Source: an uncultured Lachnospiraceae bacterium
Lineage (GTDB): Bacteria; Bacillota; Clostridia; Lachnospirales; Lachnospiraceae
Direction of reading: 5' to 3'
Assembly: GCA_910588815.1 (NCBI GenBank)
Contig: CAJUQY010000016.1
Location: forward strand, 25,611-56,053
DNA length: 30,443 nt
The notes beneath the pieces were generated by a model. The model was given only the letters and a program-made list of their open reading frames with translations. It was not told the origin of the DNA and made no database searches. Positions 22,693 to 30,443 of this stretch are shown in pieces. Within the stretch, counting starts at the first letter, position 1. Every line of letters begins with the position of its first letter. Both the position numbers and the translations under genes were made by a program.

Positions 22693-24444
22693 ATGATAAA
22701 ACGGCTTGCAGGATGTATCAGGGAATATAAGCGGGATTCCGTGTTGGCGCCCGCATACATCGTGGGAGAGGGGGCTATGGAGGTCATTGTCCCCATGCTG
22801 ATGGCAAAGCTTATTGACCAGGGCATTGACAAAGGGAATATGACGGCCATCTGGCAGACCGGACTTCTTTTGGCCCTCTGCTGCCTGGTTTCCTTGGGCT
22901 TCGGTGTCCTGGCGGGAACCCATGCGGCCAGGGCTTCCGCCGGGTTTGCGAAGAACCTGCGACATGATATGTATTACAAAGTGCAGGAATATTCTTTTTC
23001 CAATATTGACAGATTTTCCACGGCCAGCATTGTCACCAGGCTGACGACGGACGTGACCAATGTGCAGAATGCGTTCCAGATGATAATCCGCATGGCGGTC
23101 CGGGCGCCGATCCTTCTGGTCTTTGCACTGTTTATGTCGTTTCTGGTGAATGCCGGGCTGGCGGTGATCTATCTTGGTGTGATTCCCGTTTTGGGAGTGG
23201 GGCTGTTTCTGATCATGAGCCGGGCCCATCCCCTCTTTGAACGGGTCTTTAAGACCTACGACCGGCTGAATATGGTGGTGCAGGAAAACCTCCACGGGAT
23301 CCGGGTGGTCAAATCTTTTGTGAGAGAAGACTATGAGAAGGAGAAGTTCGGCCGGGTATCCGAGAGCATTTACCGGGATTTTAGGAAAGCGGAGAGGACG
23401 GTGGCCTTCAATATGCCCCTGATGCAGATTTCGGTTTACACCTGCATGCTGCTGCTGTCCTGGATCGGCGCCAGGCTGATCGTGGGCGGGAACGGCACGG
23501 CCGGGGGGATGACTACGGGACAGCTCATGAGCATGTTTTCTTATACCATGCAGATTTTGATGAGTCTGATGATGCTGTCCAACGTGTTCGTGATGCTGAT
23601 CATTTCCAAAGCGTCGGCGGAGCGGATTGTGGAGATACTTGAGGAAGAGGGGAGTCTGAAAAATCCGGCTGATCCGAACTTTCAGGTGTCAGACGGCTCC
23701 GTTGTATTTGAAAATGTGTCCTTCAGCTATAAAGGAGATAAAAGCAAGCTCTGCCTGATGGATATTGACCTTGAGATACGGTCCGGGGAGACGGTGGGGA
23801 TCATCGGTGGGACCGGTTCCTCCAAAAGCTCTCTGGTTCAGCTCATTCCCAGACTTTACGACGTCACGCAGGGGCGGCTTTTGGTGGGCGGCCTGGATGT
23901 CAGGGAGTACGATATCGAAACCCTGAGAAACCAAGTGGCTATGGTGCTCCAGAAAAATGTCCTTTTCTCCGGAACCATCAAGGAAAACCTCCGCTGGGGA
24001 AATCCGGGCGCCACGGATGAGGAATTGGTCCGCGCCTGCAGGCTTTCTCAGGCGGATGGCTTTATCCGGGAATTTCCGGACAGCTACGACACGTATATCG
24101 AGCAGGGAGGCGCCAATGTGTCCGGCGGCCAGAGACAGAGGCTATGTATTGCCAGGGCTCTTTTAAAGAAACCAAAGATCCTGATTCTGGATGACTCCAC
24201 CAGCGCCGTGGATACGGCGACGGACGCTCTGATCCGGAAAGCCTTCCGGGAAGAGATTCCGGACACTACAAAGTTTATCATCGCCCAGAGGATTTCCTCG
24301 GTGGAGGATGCCGACAAGATTATCGTCTTAGACGGGGGAAGAGTAAGTGGCTTCGGGACCCACGAAGAACTCCTCAGACAAAATGAAATCTACAGAGAGG
24401 TCTATGAATCTCAGATGAAGGGAGGCGGAAGAGATGGCGAATGA
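22693..24444 (+). CDS. Heterodimeric ABC exporter subunit with degenerate ATP site
   Basis: The 583-residue half-transporter has six transmembrane segments (about residues 15-320) and a nucleotide-binding domain. Walker A is GGTGSSKSS (Lys378) and the signature is VSGGQRQRLCIARA. Walker B reads LILDDSTSAVD, with Asp501 where the catalytic Glu is expected, and the H-loop reads IAQRISS, with Gln532 instead of His. These two changes mark the degenerate-site partner of heterodimeric multidrug exporters such as TM287/288, BmrCD and LmrCD. It should pair with the product of the next gene, whose start overlaps this stop by 11 bases. The ATG has GGAGG about 6 bases upstream. Confidence 0.95.
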   Translation: MIKRLAGCIREYKRDSVLAPAYIVGEGAMEVIVPMLMAKLIDQGIDKGNMTAIWQTGLLLALCCLVSLGFGVLAGTHAARASAGFAKNLRHDMYYKVQEYSFSNIDRFSTASIVTRLTTDVTNVQNAFQMIIRMAVRAPILLVFALFMSFLVNAGLAVIYLGVIPVLGVGLFLIMSRAHPLFERVFKTYDRLNMVVQENLHGIRVVKSFVREDYEKEKFGRVSESIYRDFRKAERTVAFNMPLMQISVYTCMLLLSWIGARLIVGGNGTAGGMTTGQLMSMFSYTMQILMSLMMLSNVFVMLIISKASAERIVEILEEEGSLKNPADPNFQVSDGSVVFENVSFSYKGDKSKLCLMDIDLEIRSGETVGIIGGTGSSKSSLVQLIPRLYDVTQGRLLVGGLDVREYDIETLRNQVAMVLQKNVLFSGTIKENLRWGNPGATDEELVRACRLSQADGFIREFPDSYDTYIEQGGANVSGGQRQRLCIARALLKKPKILILDDSTSAVDTATDALIRKAFREEIPDTTKFIIAQRISSVEDADKIIVLDGGRVSGFGTHEELLRQNEIYREVYESQMKGGGRDGE

Positions 24445-26440
24445 GTCGAAAACGACGGTACAGGGAAACGGTGCGGCTGCGCCGCAGACGGCCCGGGTGG
24501 CCAGAATGCCGGGCAGGATGGGAATGCGGGGAATGCCGCCGGCAAAAGGGATGAAGTTAAATCCGGAGACGGCAAAGCGGCTGTTCGGGTACATTGCGGG
24601 ACAGGACAAAGCCGCCTTTGCGGTGGTAGTCGTCTGTATTCTGATCAGCACGGCGGCCAACGTAGCCGGTTCCATGTTCCTGCGTATTCTCATTGACAGG
24701 TATATTGAGCCGCTGCTCCTCTCGGCGGATCCGGTATTCGACGGGCTGGTTGGGGCCATTCTCACCATGGCTTGTGTGTATCTGGCGGGAGTTTCCTGTA
24801 CCTTTACCTACAACTGGCTCATGGCGGGGATCTCCCAGGGAGTCCAGAAGCGGATCCGGGATGAGATGTTTGCCCACATGCAGAGCCTCCCCATCCGATA
24901 CTTTGACACCCACACCTTTGGGGATGTGATGAGCCATTACACCAACGATATCGATACCTTGAGGCAGATGGTGTCCCAGAGCTTTCCCCAGCTCTTATCC
25001 TCCTGCATGACCATTGTGCTGGTGTTTTGCGCCATGCTCTATACCAGCGTGTATCTGACCCTGTTTATCCTGGTGACGATCACCTGTCTGGTGATGATCT
25101 CCAAAAAGATCGGCGGAAGAAGCGCCACCTACTTTGTGCGCCAGCAGAAGTCCTTGGGGGACGTCAACGGATATATCGAGGAAATGATAAACGGCCAGAA
25201 GGTCATCAAGGTTTTCTGCCATGAGGAGGCGGCGAAGCGGGAGTTTGACGAAAAGAATGAGGAGCTCTGCAAAAACGCGGCCAGCGCCAATGCCTTTGCC
25301 AACGTCCTGGGTCCTGTCTCCATGAATTTGGGGAATCTCCAATACGCCCTCTTGGCCGTATTTGGCGGACTTTTGGCTGTGAACGGGGTCGGCGGTATGA
25401 CCCTGGGGACCATCGCCTCTTTCCTGCAGCTTTCCAGAAGCTTTACCATGCCCATCAACCAGATGTCCATGCAGCTCAATGCCATCATCATGGCGCTTGC
25501 CGGGGCAGAGCGGATCTTCGCCCTCACCGACGAGGAGCCGGAGGCGGATGACGGCTACGTGACTCTGACAAGGATCCGCCCGAAGGACGAGTCAGGGGAC
25601 CTTCCGGAGCAGATTCCGGCGGAGATGGTGGAGGAGACGGCGGACCGGGACGGCATCTGGGCCTGGAGACATCCCCACGAAACGGGAACCCTCACTTACA
25701 CGAAGCTGACCGGGGATGTGCGGTTTTATGATGTGGATTTCGGCTATGAGCCGGAGAAGACGGTCCTTCATAATGTGACACTCTACGCGAAGCCGGGCCA
25801 GAAGCTGGCCTTTGTGGGGGCCACAGGGGCCGGAAAGACCACCATCACCAACCTGATCAATCGGTTTTACGACATTGCCGACGGGAAGATCCGCTATGAC
25901 AACATCAATATCAACAAGATCAGGAAGGCGGATCTGCGCCGTTCCCTGGGGATGGTTCTCCAGGACACCTGCCTGTTTACCGGGACGGTCATGGAAAACA
26001 TCCGCTACGGCCGCCTGGACGCCACCGACGAGGAGGTGATCCACGCCGCAAAGCTGGCCAATGCCGACGATTTTATCCGGCGGCTTCCCCAGGGCTACGA
26101 CACCATGCTGACCGGAAACGGCGCCAGCCTTTCCCAGGGCCAGAGGCAGCTTCTGTCCATCGCCAGGGCCGCCGTGGCCGACCCGCCGGTCATGATCTTA
26201 GATGAGGCGACCTCCAGCATCGACACCAGGACGGAGTTCATCGTCCAGAGAGGCATGGACAGCCTGATGAGGGGACGGACAGTCTTTGTCATCGCCCACA
26301 GACTGTCCACTGTAAAGAATTCCAATGCCATCCTGGTACTGGAGCATGGCCGGGTTATCGAGCGGGGAGACCACGAACAGCTCATCAAAGAGCGCGGGAA
26401 GTATTATCAGCTCTATACGGGGGCATTTGAATTGGAGTAG
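24434..26440 (+). CDS. Heterodimeric ABC exporter subunit with canonical ATP site
   Basis: The 668-residue partner has an unusual N-terminal tail rich in Gly, Met and Pro (about 45 residues), six transmembrane segments, a linker of about 60 charged residues between the membrane domain and the ATPase (around 375-430), and a complete nucleotide-binding domain. Walker A is GATGAGKTT (Lys468), the signature is LSQGQRQLLSIARA, Walker B is MILDEATSSID (Asp590, catalytic Glu591) and the H-loop is IAHRLST (His622). It supplies the catalytic Glu and His that the partner lacks. Substrates are probably hydrophobic drugs or peptides, judging from the family and the MarR control. Confidence 0.95.
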   Translation: MANESKTTVQGNGAAAPQTARVARMPGRMGMRGMPPAKGMKLNPETAKRLFGYIAGQDKAAFAVVVVCILISTAANVAGSMFLRILIDRYIEPLLLSADPVFDGLVGAILTMACVYLAGVSCTFTYNWLMAGISQGVQKRIRDEMFAHMQSLPIRYFDTHTFGDVMSHYTNDIDTLRQMVSQSFPQLLSSCMTIVLVFCAMLYTSVYLTLFILVTITCLVMISKKIGGRSATYFVRQQKSLGDVNGYIEEMINGQKVIKVFCHEEAAKREFDEKNEELCKNAASANAFANVLGPVSMNLGNLQYALLAVFGGLLAVNGVGGMTLGTIASFLQLSRSFTMPINQMSMQLNAIIMALAGAERIFALTDEEPEADDGYVTLTRIRPKDESGDLPEQIPAEMVEETADRDGIWAWRHPHETGTLTYTKLTGDVRFYDVDFGYEPEKTVLHNVTLYAKPGQKLAFVGATGAGKTTITNLINRFYDIADGKIRYDNININKIRKADLRRSLGMVLQDTCLFTGTVMENIRYGRLDATDEEVIHAAKLANADDFIRRLPQGYDTMLTGNGASLSQGQRQLLSIARAAVADPPVMILDEATSSIDTRTEFIVQRGMDSLMRGRTVFVIAHRLSTVKNSNAILVLEHGRVIERGDHEQLIKERGKYYQLYTGAFELE

Positions 26441-26460
26441 ACATATGGCGTGAAAGCAAT

Positions 26461-26503
26461 AAAAAGGAGCAGCCTTATCATGAGAATAGGGCTGCTCCTT
26501 TGA
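26461..26503 (+). terminator. Hairpin terminator after the ABC exporter operon
   Basis: A perfect 12-bp stem (AAAGGAGCAGCC 26463-26474 with GGCTGCTCCTTT 26490-26501) has A residues before and T residues at its end. The T-run is longer on the opposite strand, so it may act in both directions. Bases 26548-26590 hold a second, weaker hairpin followed by six T residues. Confidence 0.7.
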
Positions 26504-26652
26504 ACTGACTATGCAATCTTTGCTTTACTCAAAATGTGAAACCACTCCCGATTAAAACCGGATTCGGATTATCGGCACTTTTTTGCACAAAAAAACGAGA
26601 TCTTTAAACCCTTCCCTGAAAACCGTTCCGGGTTTGGAGCCTCGCCGCCAAG

Positions 26653-26736
26653 TGCAGTTGGAGGGACTTGAACCCTCACGAGCTAATGCTCACATGAACC
26701 TGAATCATGCGCGTATGCCAATTCCGCCACAACTGC
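26653..26736 (-). tRNA. tRNA-Leu (anticodon CAG)
   Basis: Reading leftward, the 84-base gene has acceptor GCAGTTG/CAACTGC with discriminator A, the leucine-type D-arm, anticodon stem CATGA/TCATG with loop TTCAGGT (anticodon CAG, reading CUG), a long class II variable arm (GAGC-ATTA-GCTC) and T-arm GAGGG-TTCAAGT-CCCTC. CCA is not encoded. Its own promoter lies at 26781-26809. Confidence 0.95.
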
Positions 26737-26780
26737 CTGTTTTCTTTTTAATTCCGGAATTTCATCACCGGACGAAAAAT

Positions 26781-26809
26781 AGTATACCTTAAATAGTCTC
26801 AAATGTCAA
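26781..26809 (-). promoter_or_regulatory. Promoter of tRNA-Leu (CAG)
   Basis: Reading leftward, TTGACA (26809-26804) and TATACT (26786-26781) have a 17-base spacer, 45 bases before the tRNA. Confidence 0.75.
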
Positions 26810-26864
26810 CACAATTTGAAAACTTTTTTTGGAAAAAAACAGGAATTTTTTTGCGGAAAAACCA

Positions 26865-26893
26865 TTGACAATTTGGCTTGAGGATGATATCAT
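26865..26893 (+). promoter_or_regulatory. Promoter of tRNA-Leu (AAG)
   Basis: TTGACA (26865-26870) and TATCAT (26888-26893) with a 17-base spacer lie 28 bases before the tRNA. It is back-to-back with the promoter of the other tRNA-Leu. Confidence 0.75.
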
Positions 26894-26920
26894 AATAGGC
26901 GTGCCAGTCAAATGACATAC

Positions 26921-27005
26921 GCAGTTGTGGCGGAATTGGCATACGCGCTAGACTAAGGATCTAGTGAGCATAGCGCTCGTGCGGGTTCAAGTCCCGCCAA
27001 CTGCA
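26921..27005 (+). tRNA. tRNA-Leu (anticodon AAG)
   Basis: The 85-base gene has the same acceptor and D-arm as the divergent tRNA-Leu (first 28 bases identical). The anticodon stem CTAGA/TCTAG holds the loop CTAAGGA, so the anticodon is AAG. The variable arm is GAGC-ATA-GCGCTC-like and the T-arm is GCGGG-TTCAAGT-CCCGC. A at position 34 is rare in bacteria outside tRNA-Arg and would need conversion to inosine by TadA. CCA is not encoded. Confidence 0.93.
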
Positions 27006-27007
27006 TG

Positions 27008-27039
27008 ACAGCCTCTTCTGAAAAGAAGGGGCTGTTTTT
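27008..27039 (+). terminator. Terminator of tRNA-Leu (AAG)
   Basis: An 11-bp stem with one wobble (ACAGCCTCTTC with GAAGGGGCTGT) around a 6-base loop ends in TTTTT. Confidence 0.85.
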
Positions 27040-27044
27040 GATTG

Positions 27045-27125
27045 TACGCCTTGCGGCGCATGTTTCTAATGGGTGAAAGTTCCTGATCCGCTCTGGTAGT
27101 GGGAAGGATACAGCCAGCACCATTG
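27045..27125 (+). other. Possible remnant of a structured intron-like RNA
   Basis: The stretch contains CGCC-TTGC-GGCG, then TAATGGGTGAAAGTTCC and CTGGTAGTGGGAAGGATACA followed by GCCAGCACC. GGGTGAAAGT-CC and a CTGGTAGT...CAGCCAG stem recall domain I of bacterial group II introns. There is no reverse transcriptase gene and no visible domain V, so at most this is a short relic. Confidence 0.3.
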
Positions 27126-27185
27126 TTTTTGCATTAACATGGTATTCTTATGATTATGACAGCTTAGATGGAAGGAGTGAACAGC

Positions 27186-27566
27186 GTGGACGCAGTCAAG
27201 TATTTCAAGCAGCTGACCGTCATCATGGCAGTTTCCTTTGTGGGGGAATTTTTAAACCAGGTGCTCCCGCTCCCGGTTCCGGGAAGTGTATATGGACTGG
27301 TACTGATGTTTTTTCTGCTGATGACGAAACTGATCAGTCTGGAACAGGTGGAGGATGCGGGGGATTTTCTGATTAAGCTCATGCCGGTATTATTTATCGG
27401 CCCCAGTGTCAGTCTCATCACGGTGATGGGCGGACTGGCAGACAGGCTGATTCCGATCCTGGCGGTCTGCATCGTCAGCACCGTAATCGTTATGGCAGTG
27501 ACGGGGGTGACGGCCCAGGCAGTACTCAGGCGGAAAGAGGGAAGGAAGGATAAGGACCATGAATGA
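27186..27566 (+). CDS. lrgA: CidA/LrgA family membrane protein
   Basis: The 126-residue protein has about four transmembrane segments and the family pattern PLPVPGSVYGLVLMFFLL near residues 29-46, with PVLFIGPSVSL in the middle. CidA/LrgA proteins are holin-like or work with CidB/LrgB in export of small metabolites such as pyruvate and in control of autolysis. I chose GTG at 27186 because AAGGAG lies 8 bases upstream; the ATG at 27168 has no site. It overlaps lrgB by 8 bases. No lytSR two-component genes are nearby, and I found only a weak -10 (TATGAT, 27149-27154) for a promoter. Confidence 0.9.
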   Translation: MDAVKYFKQLTVIMAVSFVGEFLNQVLPLPVPGSVYGLVLMFFLLMTKLISLEQVEDAGDFLIKLMPVLFIGPSVSLITVMGGLADRLIPILAVCIVSTVIVMAVTGVTAQAVLRRKEGRKDKDHE

Positions 27567-28254
27567 GATCTTGCAGGGGAGCGCATATTTTGGTTTTTTT
27601 CTGGCTCTTGCAGCGTATTGGATCGGGCTGAAAATCCAGAAGCGGTTTCCCTATACCCTCTGCAATCCGTTGTTGATCAGCACGGTGCTGTGTATTGCCG
27701 TGCTTCTGATTTTTCGGATTGATTATGAAATTTTTGATGCGGGGGCTTCCCATATCAGTTACTTTCTGACACCCTGTACGGTCTGCCTTGCCATCCCCAT
27801 GTACCGGCAGGTGAGGATACTTAAGAAAAACCTGGCGGCGATCCTGATCAGTATTGTGAGCGGCTGTCTGGCGGCGGCTCTCTCCATCTGGGGACTTTGC
27901 GCCTTGTTGGGGCTGGACGGGAGCATTTATCATTCCCTGCAGCCCAAATCGGTCACGACGGCCATTGCCATCGGCGTGTCCGCGGAGCTTGGCGGGAACA
28001 GTGCATTGACCATCATGGCCGTGGTAGTCACAGGAATGTTCGGCGGGATTATGGCGAAGCTCCTCTGCCGCCTGTTTCACATCAGAGACCCCATTGCCGT
28101 GGGGCTGGCCTGCGGAACTGCGGCCCATGCCATGGGAACCAGCAAGGCCCTGGAGTTTGGAGAGCTGGAAGGGGCCATGTCCAGCCTGGCTGTGGTGGTG
28201 GCCGGGATCGCCACGGTGATTTTGACGCCGGTTTTTGCGGGAATGATTGTTTAA
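27559..28254 (+). CDS. lrgB: LrgB/CidB family membrane protein
   Basis: The 231-residue protein has seven or more hydrophobic segments and the conserved LrgB blocks LDGSIYHSLQPKSVTTAIAI (a loop with the KSVT motif) and GLACGTAAHAMGTSKALEFG. It is the partner of LrgA; the pair is linked to programmed cell lysis and to pyruvate uptake or export in Firmicutes. The ATG overlaps the lrgA stop, with AAGGATAAGGA just upstream, so the two are cotranslated. The length is normal. Confidence 0.93.
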   Translation: MNEILQGSAYFGFFLALAAYWIGLKIQKRFPYTLCNPLLISTVLCIAVLLIFRIDYEIFDAGASHISYFLTPCTVCLAIPMYRQVRILKKNLAAILISIVSGCLAAALSIWGLCALLGLDGSIYHSLQPKSVTTAIAIGVSAELGGNSALTIMAVVVTGMFGGIMAKLLCRLFHIRDPIAVGLACGTAAHAMGTSKALEFGELEGAMSSLAVVVAGIATVILTPVFAGMIV

Positions 28255-28323
28255 CGGCACTTGTGGTCGATGGGGGAATATGGTAAAGTAAGGATAAAGC
28301 TGATTGATATACGGAGGAGAGCC

Positions 28324-29418
28324 ATGGAGGAGAAACTGGAAAAACAGGAGAGGCAGGAAAAACTGGAGAAACGAAAGGCATTTATCATCAATTTTCTATA
28401 TGTTATCATTTTGGTCGGAGTGCTGTATTTTGTATTAAAGAAGCTGTTTCCGATTTTTCTGCCTTTTGTGATCGGCCTTCTCATTGCGGTTTTATTAAAT
28501 CCACTGATCCGTTTTCTGACGGCGAAAACGAAGTTTGGACGGAAGGTATGGTCTCCGGCCGTGGTACTTTTGTTTTACGTGCTGTTCGGCGCGCTGATTT
28601 ATCTTTTCGGCACCAAGATCGTAGGCTTTATCCAGGGAGCCGCCGGGAGGCTTCCGTCCTATTATGCGACGACCATTGAACCACAGATCAATTTGCTGGC
28701 AGATAAGCTGGCTTCCAGCTTTCCGGAAAATCAGAACCGTGTACTGGAGATGGCCGGTTCCGTGGAGGGAACCATGCAGGATATCATCAATCGGGCTTCC
28801 GGAACCATCATCAGCCTGGGCGCTACCTATGTGGTGGCCTTCCCGGGGCTGTTGATTCAGTTTATATTTATGGTGATCTCCTCCTTTTTCTTTACCGCCG
28901 ATTTGGAACATGTCCGGGAATTCCTGCTCCTTCAGGTGCCGGAGAAGCAGCGCGGCGTGGTCTTGGAGATGGTGAAAAGCGCCAGGGTTATGGTGGGAAA
29001 GATTTTGAAGGTATATCTGTTTCTGATGTGTGTGACCTTTGTGGAGCTTTATGTCGGCTTTAAACTTCTTCGGATTGATATGGCGTTTTTGTATGCCCTT
29101 TTGACGGCGGTTGTGGATATTTTGCCGGTGCTTGGGACAGGGACGGTGCTGATCCCCTGGGGGCTTGTCTCCTGCATTCTTGGAAATGTGGGGCAGGGAG
29201 TCGGGATTTTGGTTTTGTACCTGGTCATCACGGCAGTGCGCCAGTTCCTGGAACCGAAGATTATCGGGCAGCAGGTGGGGCTGCATCCCATCGTGACGCT
29301 GATCTGTATTTTTGCGGGCGGGAAGGTCATGGGAATCTGGGGGATTTTCCTGTTTCCGGTTATGGCGACGGTTTTGAAGAAAATGAATGACGAGGGCAGC
29401 ATCCATCTCTGGAAATAA
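28324..29418 (+). CDS. AI-2E family transporter, YtvI-like sporulation membrane protein
   Basis: The 364-residue protein begins with a short charged, Lys/Glu-rich helix (residues 1-20), followed by about seven or eight transmembrane segments: a pair at the N-terminus (after LYVIILVGVLYFVLKKLFPI), a long extracytoplasmic or amphipathic stretch, and the C-terminal core with DILPVLGTGTVLIPWGL, typical of the AI-2E/PerM superfamily. Clostridial members of this size are commonly grouped with the sporulation protein YtvI; the transported substrate is unknown. I chose ATG 28324 because GGAGGAGA lies 5 bases upstream. A weak promoter (TTGTGG 28261, TAAAGT 28284, spacer 17) precedes it. Confidence 0.88.
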   Translation: MEEKLEKQERQEKLEKRKAFIINFLYVIILVGVLYFVLKKLFPIFLPFVIGLLIAVLLNPLIRFLTAKTKFGRKVWSPAVVLLFYVLFGALIYLFGTKIVGFIQGAAGRLPSYYATTIEPQINLLADKLASSFPENQNRVLEMAGSVEGTMQDIINRASGTIISLGATYVVAFPGLLIQFIFMVISSFFFTADLEHVREFLLLQVPEKQRGVVLEMVKSARVMVGKILKVYLFLMCVTFVELYVGFKLLRIDMAFLYALLTAVVDILPVLGTGTVLIPWGLVSCILGNVGQGVGILVLYLVITAVRQFLEPKIIGQQVGLHPIVTLICIFAGGKVMGIWGIFLFPVMATVLKKMNDEGSIHLWK

Positions 29419-29455
29419 GGTGGGAGGGCCCTTGGAGAAGAGAAGGAGAATCATC

Positions 29456-30127
29456 ATGATGAGAGAACTTACCATTGCAAGCTTATATGATCTCGACCAC
29501 ACATTGGCGGCGTCTTATCTGGCAGGCTTTACCTATCCCTGGGAGGCGCTGGCCGGACTGAGTGATTTTATCGCGGCCCTGGGGGAGAAGCTTCCTGTGG
29601 AAGAGTATGAGAAGATCGGGGATCAGATCTGGGCGGCAAAGTCCGCGGTCATCGCCCCGACGGCGTCCGTCACGGGACCGGCGATTATCGGGAAAAACTC
29701 CCAGGTGCGCCACTGTGCGTTCCTCCGCGGAAGCATCCTGGTGGGGGAGTCCTGCGTGGTGGGTAATTCCACCGAGCTTAAGAATGTGATTCTGTTTGAC
29801 CATGTACAGGTGCCCCACTACAATTATGTGGGGGATTCTATTTTGGGGTATTACTCTCACATGGGCGCCGGTTCCATCACCTCCAACGTAAAGTCGGACA
29901 AAAAACCGGTGGTGGTCAAAGCCGGGGAACAGCGCCTGGAGACGGGACGGAAAAAAGTGGGCGGCATGCTGGGGGATTTTGTGGAAGTGGGATGCGGGAG
30001 TGTCATTAATCCGGGGGCTGTGATCGGAAAAAACACCAGTATTTATCCCTTGTCCATGGTGCGTGGGTATATTCCGGCAGACTCCATCTATAAGAATCAG
30101 GGAGAGATCGCAGAAAAAGAGCCGTGA
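29456..30127 (+). CDS. Left-handed beta-helix (hexapeptide repeat) protein, GlmU/LpxA-like
   Basis: The 223-residue protein has a helical N-terminus (about 70 residues) followed by hexapeptide repeats from VIAPTASVTGPAIIGKNSQV to about residue 200, giving a left-handed beta-helix. Segments such as GYYSHMGAGSITSNVKSD and VGCGSVINPGAVIGKNTSIY resemble the acyl/acetyltransferase half of GlmU, but there is no nucleotidyltransferase domain. Similar clostridial proteins are often labelled UDP-N-acetylglucosamine pyrophosphorylase, which the sequence does not support without that domain; an acetyltransferase or sugar-nucleotide-related role is more plausible. I chose ATG 29456, with AAGGAG 7 bases upstream; ATG 29459 is also possible. 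Confidence 0.8.
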   Translation: MMRELTIASLYDLDHTLAASYLAGFTYPWEALAGLSDFIAALGEKLPVEEYEKIGDQIWAAKSAVIAPTASVTGPAIIGKNSQVRHCAFLRGSILVGESCVVGNSTELKNVILFDHVQVPHYNYVGDSILGYYSHMGAGSITSNVKSDKKPVVVKAGEQRLETGRKKVGGMLGDFVEVGCGSVINPGAVIGKNTSIYPLSMVRGYIPADSIYKNQGEIAEKEP

Positions 30128-30196
30128 GGGAATGGCGGTAGCCCATAAGGAAATATTACAAAACTTATGACTTACGTCAGGTAAACGGGAAAACAG

Positions 30197-30239
30197 AAAA
30201 CTGCTATGCAAAAGGTTCGCCGATTGCATGGCAGTTTTT
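30197..30239 (+). terminator. Terminator after the beta-helix gene
   Basis: A 15-bp stem with one wobble (30197-30211 with 30224-30238), a 12-base loop and a run of T residues form a strong terminator. Confidence 0.85.
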
Positions 30240-30443
30240 CTATTTTCAAAATAGCAAATATAACTTTTTCCGTGTTCCAACGGAACGCGCAGCCATTGCC
30301 CACGGCAATGATCTCAGGGGCTTGGGGACATGTCACCAACAAGCAAAAAACTTGATATTTTTTCCAGACAATACACAATTCGGCTTCTATACGCGGGTAT
30401 AACGGTCTGAAACAAAGCTCGCTGTCGCCGGTGGTATTGATGA
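30240..30443. other. Intergenic DNA with tandem palindromes, no gene seen
   Basis: Three palindromes lie in a row: GTTCC-AAC-GGAAC (30274-30286), CATTGCC-CAC-GGCAATG (30294-30310) and GACATGTC (30327-30334). No open frame with a ribosome binding site is visible before the window ends. This may be the leader of a gene beyond the window or a dispersed repeat. Confidence 0.4.

Noticed and set aside
26548..26590. Second terminator after the ABC exporter
   Set aside because: The stem is short and interrupted, although six T residues follow; a perfect 12-bp hairpin lies upstream, so it is only mentioned in passing.
30172..30378. Reverse-strand open frame of 68 codons at the window end
   Set aside because: It runs through a strong terminator hairpin and tandem palindromes and has no convincing ribosome binding site.

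Overview
The window looks like a chromosomal segment of a Gram-positive, endospore-forming Clostridia member, most likely Lachnospiraceae. The reasons are strong AGGAGG-type ribosome binding sites, sigma-A promoters with 17-bp spacers, spore-type membrane proteins (SpmB, YtvI-like), a housekeeping sigma factor of clostridial type, and coding DNA of moderately high GC. The assignment is inferred from gene content and style; no database was searched.

Layout. Bases 200-6375 (+) carry a lipid kinase, the primary sigma factor RpoD, QueH, a scar in which a DeoR regulator start is joined to scrambled remains of nagA, a zinc-ribbon membrane protein, an M18 aminopeptidase and a DegV protein. Bases 6526-8074 (-) hold the ATPase and permease of a NitT/TauT-type importer with no binding protein beside them. 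A tRNA-Thr and asd follow (8233-9652). Bases 9729-10276 hold tandem structured repeats and no convincing gene, followed by an ArsR-family metal sensor (-).

Bases 10806-18620 form the most interesting unit. A near-perfect promoter with a palindromic operator just downstream precedes an RND pump carrying a roughly 340-residue coiled-coil insertion, its apparent TetR repressor, an orphan lipoprotein binding protein and a chemoreceptor-like protein, all closely packed and ended by one strong terminator. The start codon of spmB follows that terminator directly, and its Shine-Dalgarno sequence lies in the hairpin.

Bases 19128-22032 are a compact p-aminobenzoate operon (pabA-pabB-pabC). Bases 22040-26440 are a MarR-controlled heterodimeric ABC exporter with one degenerate and one canonical ATP site. 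Two divergent tRNA-Leu genes (CAG and AAG anticodons) follow, then lrgAB, a YtvI/AI-2E family permease and a left-handed beta-helix protein. The last 200 bases contain palindromic non-coding sequence.

The best candidates for new biology are the TetR-RND-binding protein-chemoreceptor unit, the hairpin-sequestered spmB start, and the structured repeat family at 6456 and 9729-9860. The clearest evolutionary observation is the deoR/nagA deletion scar.
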